A stretch of DNA of 8,680 bases from JAAXTX01 sp035560715. Lineage in GTDB: Bacteria > Patescibacteriota > Minisyncoccia > Moranbacterales > UBA1568. Location: the NCBI GenBank assembly GCA_035560715.1, contig DATMYW010000038.1, forward strand, positions 1-8,680, given 5' to 3'. This document shows positions 6,424-8,680 of this stretch, in pieces. Position numbers and translations under genes: made by a program. Each line of letters begins with the position of its first letter. Positions within the stretch are counted from its first letter, which is position 1. The notes beneath the pieces are model-generated. The model ran no database searches, was not told the origin of the DNA, and saw only the letters and a list, made by a program, of their open reading frames with translations.

Positions 6424-7581
6424 TCAGATCCATGTGATCGGCTCGTCGTCCGAAGCGGCCACGTCTTCCGCTCCGGCATCGATTTCCCGCGCGTCTATCG
6501 GCCACAGGTCGGTCTTTTCCTTGAACAGGTCGCCCGCTTTGGGAATCCTGTCGAAGTATTCGTTCCGTTTCTGCGCCTCGAGCGGGATGTGGGCCGTCGC
6601 ACGGATGACCTTGTTGGCGATGTCGGCCGATGCGCCGTGCCCGCGAAGGAATTCCTTCGCCGAGTGCAGATCCAGCGTCCCTTCCGTCAACCCGATGACG
6701 ACTGCCTTTACGAAGTGCAGGTGTCTTGTCCCATCGGGCAACGAGATCACGTGATCCGCTCCGTACAGGTCCGTCCACTGATCCGCGACATCTTTCCGGT
6801 CGTCGACCTGTAGGAAGAACGCGTGTGCCTTCTCGTGAAGATCGCGTATCACCTGTGCGGTGTCCGGCATCGCCTTGGCGTCGACGTCATAGCCGTTCCC
6901 CCTGATCCGCTCCAGGACATCGTCTCCGTAGATGGCTTTCAGCCAGGTAAGCGAGACGGTCTCGACCAGCGGTTCATCCGAGACGGCGAAATGGTAGGAC
7001 TTCAGCCCGTAGCGGTTGATGGACGCGTTCGTGAGGTACGCGGCCCCGAATAGGCCGAACTGCGGGTCTTCCTTACCGTTGCCGTATCCTCCTCGTCCCG
7101 GCAGGAGCAGCGCCATCTGAAGTGCGATCTTCTCGTCGGCCTCGAACTGAGTCCGACACAGGACCGGCTTTCCATCCCGCACGTTGTCCTCTACGTCGTT
7201 GAAGGTGGCGGTCGCGATCTGCAGGTCATACCGACCCAATACGGGACGGTCACCGCCGGTGGACATCTCGTAATCGTGCATGAGCACCTTGAGCGCGGTG
7301 TCCACATTGCTCCCCATGGAGCCGGTCGTATCCAGAAGCGTCTCTTCGGGCATCGGGATACCTCGCGTCAGGAGCCAATAGTTCCCCTGTTTTTCGAAGC
7401 GTGGCAGGGAGAGCCGGACGGGCCCGAGATGTGCCGGTCCTTTCGGATCGACCAGCGGATCCATGCCGCCTCCCCAATGAAACTGTTCCTCGGCGTCCCG
7501 GGTGGCGCTTCTGGTCCCTCCCTGTGTGGCCTTCGCGTGAATGCTCGTGTACGCGGTCCTTGAAAGCGTGTTGTCTCCCAT
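6424..7581 (-). CDS. von Willebrand factor A (vWA)-like protein with MIDAS motif
   Basis: 385 residues. Strand WLLTRGIPMPEETLLD leads into DTTGSMGSN (84-92), a metal-ion-dependent adhesion site of DxTxS form (D84, T86, S88). Further vWA-like strands are YDLQIATATFND (118-129) and YGLKSYHFAVSDE (191-203), the last ending in an acidic pair as expected for the later MIDAS loop. The glycine-rich PGRGGYGNG (161-169) sits where many vWA domains have their GG(G)D loop. The C-terminal 170 residues are mainly helical and end in a very acidic tail (361-385). No signal peptide is seen, so the protein is probably intracellular; cytosolic vWA proteins usually form metal-dependent complexes with partners such as AAA+ ATPases or kinases. 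The neighbouring pseudokinase is a natural partner (inference). It starts after GGAGG at 8 bases and lies 33 bases after the pseudokinase gene. Confidence 0.78.
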   Translation of the reverse strand: MGDNTLSRTAYTSIHAKATQGGTRSATRDAEEQFHWGGGMDPLVDPKGPAHLGPVRLSLPRFEKQGNYWLLTRGIPMPEETLLDTTGSMGSNVDTALKVLMHDYEMSTGGDRPVLGRYDLQIATATFNDVEDNVRDGKPVLCRTQFEADEKIALQMALLLPGRGGYGNGKEDPQFGLFGAAYLTNASINRYGLKSYHFAVSDEPLVETVSLTWLKAIYGDDVLERIRGNGYDVDAKAMPDTAQVIRDLHEKAHAFFLQVDDRKDVADQWTDLYGADHVISLPDGTRHLHFVKAVVIGLTEGTLDLHSAKEFLRGHGASADIANKVIRATAHIPLEAQKRNEYFDRIPKAGDLFKEKTDLWPIDAREIDAGAEDVAASDDEPITWI

Positions 7582-7614
7582 GTTCGTATCCTCCGTTCGT
7601 TTTGATTGATGATG

Positions 7615-8433
7615 TCAGAGCGGTTTCGCGGTGAAGCGATAGTATTCGGGCTTCCAGAACGAGTCCGCGAGTTCGTAGAATCTCGCATGCGCCCGTTCCG
7701 CCCTGGTTTCCCCGCCACAGGCGAGCCTGAACAGATAGTCGGTGTACGGATGGAACCGCCCCCCCTCGTCTTCCGGGAAGTCGCCCGTCACCGGGTTTCC
7801 TCCGAGAAGCGTGATGACGGTCCGCGCCGCGTTTACGATATCCGCCCGGCGTGCCTCGATTGCGACCGAGTCCGGATGTATCCGTGCCTTTGACCAGTCG
7901 AAGACGAGCACGTAGTGCGCATCCTTTTCGATCAGCACGTTGTTTCCGGTCACCAGTCCGACGGAAATCCCTTCGCTGTGGACGAACGTGAGCAGCTTCA
8001 GGAGCTTGCCCATGATCCAAACGCTCGTCCGTACGTCGGGCCGTATGCGGTGTCGGGTGATGTTCCCGAGCGGAACCATCTTCCCGATGTCGGGAACGTT
8101 CCTGAAGGCAAGTACATTGATCCTTCGGCCGCCCTGACGGTCGTCCTGGAACGTATCCAGGAGTTCGGGAAATCCGATCCCGTAGTTCAGTCGGTCGTTC
8201 GAGCCCGCTTGCTTTCCCGCGTATTCGCGTTCGACATCGTCCGCCCGGTGCTCAAGCTCCGAGAGGACATAGGCGACGCGATCGAGCTGGCCGTTGTGTG
8301 CCGTTTCCGACGCGACCTGTAGCAAGCGCTGATGGGCCGTGTCTTCCTCCGTGCAGAGGTAGAGCCGGTACGTACCAGCGTCGGCGACCTGTCTGCCGAC
8401 CCGGTACCGATGAGATCCGTTCGCGATTTCCAT
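7615..8433 (-). CDS. Protein-kinase-like fold, probable pseudokinase
   Basis: 272 residues, first gene of the - strand operon. The N-lobe reads YRVGRQVADAGTYRLYLC (10-27), like the glycine-rich loop region, then LLQVASE (37-43) where the VAIK lysine belongs: it appears to be Gln39. In the C-lobe, VHSEGISVGLVTGNNVLIE (151-169) lines up with the H-R-D-x-K-x-x-N catalytic loop: Asn165 is kept but the catalytic Asp and Lys are replaced (Leu160, Thr162). LVFDWSKA (176-183) matches the DFG region, keeping Asp179. The end (IVNAARTVITLLGG, RLACGG, HARFYELADSFW) follows the pattern of late kinase helices. With VAIK Lys and HRD Asp both absent, phosphotransfer is unlikely; nucleotide binding or scaffolding is more probable (inference). 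The ATG at 8433 follows AAAGGAGG at 7-base spacing; the frame stays open up to 8670, but no start there has a ribosome-binding site. Confidence 0.68.
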   Translation of the reverse strand: MEIANGSHRYRVGRQVADAGTYRLYLCTEEDTAHQRLLQVASETAHNGQLDRVAYVLSELEHRADDVEREYAGKQAGSNDRLNYGIGFPELLDTFQDDRQGGRRINVLAFRNVPDIGKMVPLGNITRHRIRPDVRTSVWIMGKLLKLLTFVHSEGISVGLVTGNNVLIEKDAHYVLVFDWSKARIHPDSVAIEARRADIVNAARTVITLLGGNPVTGDFPEDEGGRFHPYTDYLFRLACGGETRAERAHARFYELADSFWKPEYYRFTAKPL

Positions 8434-8480
8434 GATCGTGCCTCCTTTGTTCTCGTAAGTGAGTGGATTGTAAAGGTCCA

Positions 8481-8501
8481 TTAATTGTAGTAAGTACACT
8501 A
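8481..8501 (-). promoter_or_regulatory. Second operator-like site, overlapping a weak -10
   Basis: On the - strand this 21-base site shares TAGTGT, a 6-base gap and TACA with the edge palindrome (about 15 of 21 positions match by eye). It is imperfectly palindromic around TGTA/TACA. It includes TACAAT (8489 to 8484), a possible -10, with only a poor -35 (TGGTCC, 8512 to 8507). It lies about 50 bases before the ATG at 8433. A second operator or a secondary promoter is possible. Confidence 0.35.
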
Positions 8502-8518
8502 AGTAGGGACCAGAACGG

Positions 8519-8534
8519 CCTTGCCGAAGCAAGG
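8519..8534 (-). other. UUCG-tetraloop hairpin in the operon leader
   Basis: On the - strand, CCTTGC, the loop TTCG, then GCAAGG: a perfect 6-bp stem with a C(UUCG)G tetraloop. No T-run follows, so it is not an intrinsic terminator. It may protect or pace the leader RNA, or be one state of a switch with the 7-bp alternative pairing nearby. Confidence 0.5.
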
Positions 8535-8654
8535 AGGGGAGAACGCATCCGAACGGCCGGTTCGGCAGCGATGCCGGGGACGAAATATGCCCCGTCGGTT
8601 GTCTGGCGGCCCTCCGCGCGTCTCCCTGATCTTTGTCCGCCTGTGAACTTACTA

Positions 8655-8669
8655 TGTGTATTATACACA
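8655..8669. promoter_or_regulatory. Palindromic operator candidate over the -10 of the leftward promoter
   Basis: TGTGTATTATACACA: seven bases on each side of a central T are perfect inverted complements. It contains TATAAT on the - strand (8665 to 8660), so a bound protein would block RNA polymerase. The NrtR-type regulator encoded here is the obvious candidate, but the site has not been matched to known NrtR motifs. Confidence 0.6.
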
Positions 8670-8680
8670 CTATATAAATC
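8660..8680. repeat. 21-bp terminal direct repeat, right copy
   Basis: Exact copy of positions 1-21. Joining the two copies gives a circle of about 8,659 bp. Here the repeat carries the TATAAT of the leftward promoter but lacks its -35, which is found only after the left copy (23-28). The promoter and the operon it should drive therefore sit next to each other only in the joined form. Confidence 0.85.

Larger units (their letters stand above)
8434..8653 (-). promoter_or_regulatory. Long structured 5' leader of the - strand operon
   Basis: If transcription starts from the edge promoter, the RNA has about 220 nt before the first gene. It can form several hairpins: CGGGG/CCCCG (8575-8594), CCGAAC/GTTCGG (8549-8565) and CCTTGC/GCAAGG (8519-8534), whose RNA loop is UUCG closed by C-G, a very stable tetraloop. 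TGCCGAA (8522-8528) and TTCGGCA (8561-8567) can also pair with each other, which would break the last two hairpins. I match it to no known riboswitch. No gene is seen in this stretch. Confidence 0.42.

Noticed and set aside
8434..8670. GTG start at 8670 extending the pseudokinase by 79 residues
   Set aside because: It would start inside the promoter/operator with no ribosome-binding site, while the ATG at 8433 has AAAGGAGG at good spacing.
1..8680. CRISPR array, tRNA, rRNA, insertion sequence or prophage
   Set aside because: No regularly spaced repeats, cloverleaf, rRNA motifs, transposase or phage structural genes were seen.
1..8680. 21-bp end repeat as phage direct terminal repeats or a transposon target duplication
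   Set aside because: No phage or transposase gene is present, no terminal inverted repeats lie inside the copies, and the promoter logic across the junction fits a circle better.

Overview
The window looks like one compact, complete genetic unit that is probably a circular molecule. The first 21 bases recur exactly as the last 21 bases (1-21 = 8660-8680). Joined there, the molecule is about 8,659 bp with seven genes. Gene sequence is moderately GC-rich by eye; the intergenic control region is AT-rich. All stops are standard, TGA is never read as sense, and Shine-Dalgarno sequences are clear bacterial ones (AGGAGG, AAGGAGG, AAGGAGGTGATC). This is a bacterium with a normal code. I cannot name the lineage: a Patescibacteria-like origin is only a guess from a remembered resemblance of the nucleotidyltransferase C-terminus. 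I find no recognisable replication, partition, mobilisation or integrase gene, so small plasmid, excised circle and assembly loop all remain open.

Layout: on the + strand are a SLOG-type Rossmann nucleotide-binding protein (182-880) closed by its own hairpin terminator, then an NrtR-type Nudix/winged-helix regulator (1047-1730) followed closely by a 648-residue protein with a C-terminal Pol-beta-type nucleotidyltransferase domain (1766-3712). On the - strand, read from right to left, is a tight four-gene operon: a pseudokinase-like protein (8433-7615), a vWA-like protein with a MIDAS motif (7581-6424), a divergent adenylosuccinate synthetase paralogue (6381-5002), and a SAM-like protein with a Met/Gly-rich segment (4970-3777). 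The two gene sets converge on one perfect hairpin (3717-3740) that can terminate both.

Control: in the joined molecule both gene sets diverge from one intergenic region of about 407 bp. Two near-consensus sigma70 promoters lie back to back there, and their -35 elements form an inverted repeat. The leftward promoter (TTGACA-N16-TATAAT, 1-28) points off the window edge and only reaches a gene if the molecule is circular. Its -10 lies in a 15-base palindrome, the best candidate operator. A related sequence lies at 8481-8501 near the first gene of the operon.

Working idea (inference): this is a nucleotide-centred regulatory or stress/conflict module. NrtR-family proteins typically sense ADP-ribose and SLOG domains bind nucleotide-derived ligands; a nucleotidyltransferase and an AdSS-like enzyme could make or modify a nucleotide or a protein; the vWA, pseudokinase and SAM-like proteins resemble parts of a scaffold or signalling complex. 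I do not recognise this seven-gene set as a described system.
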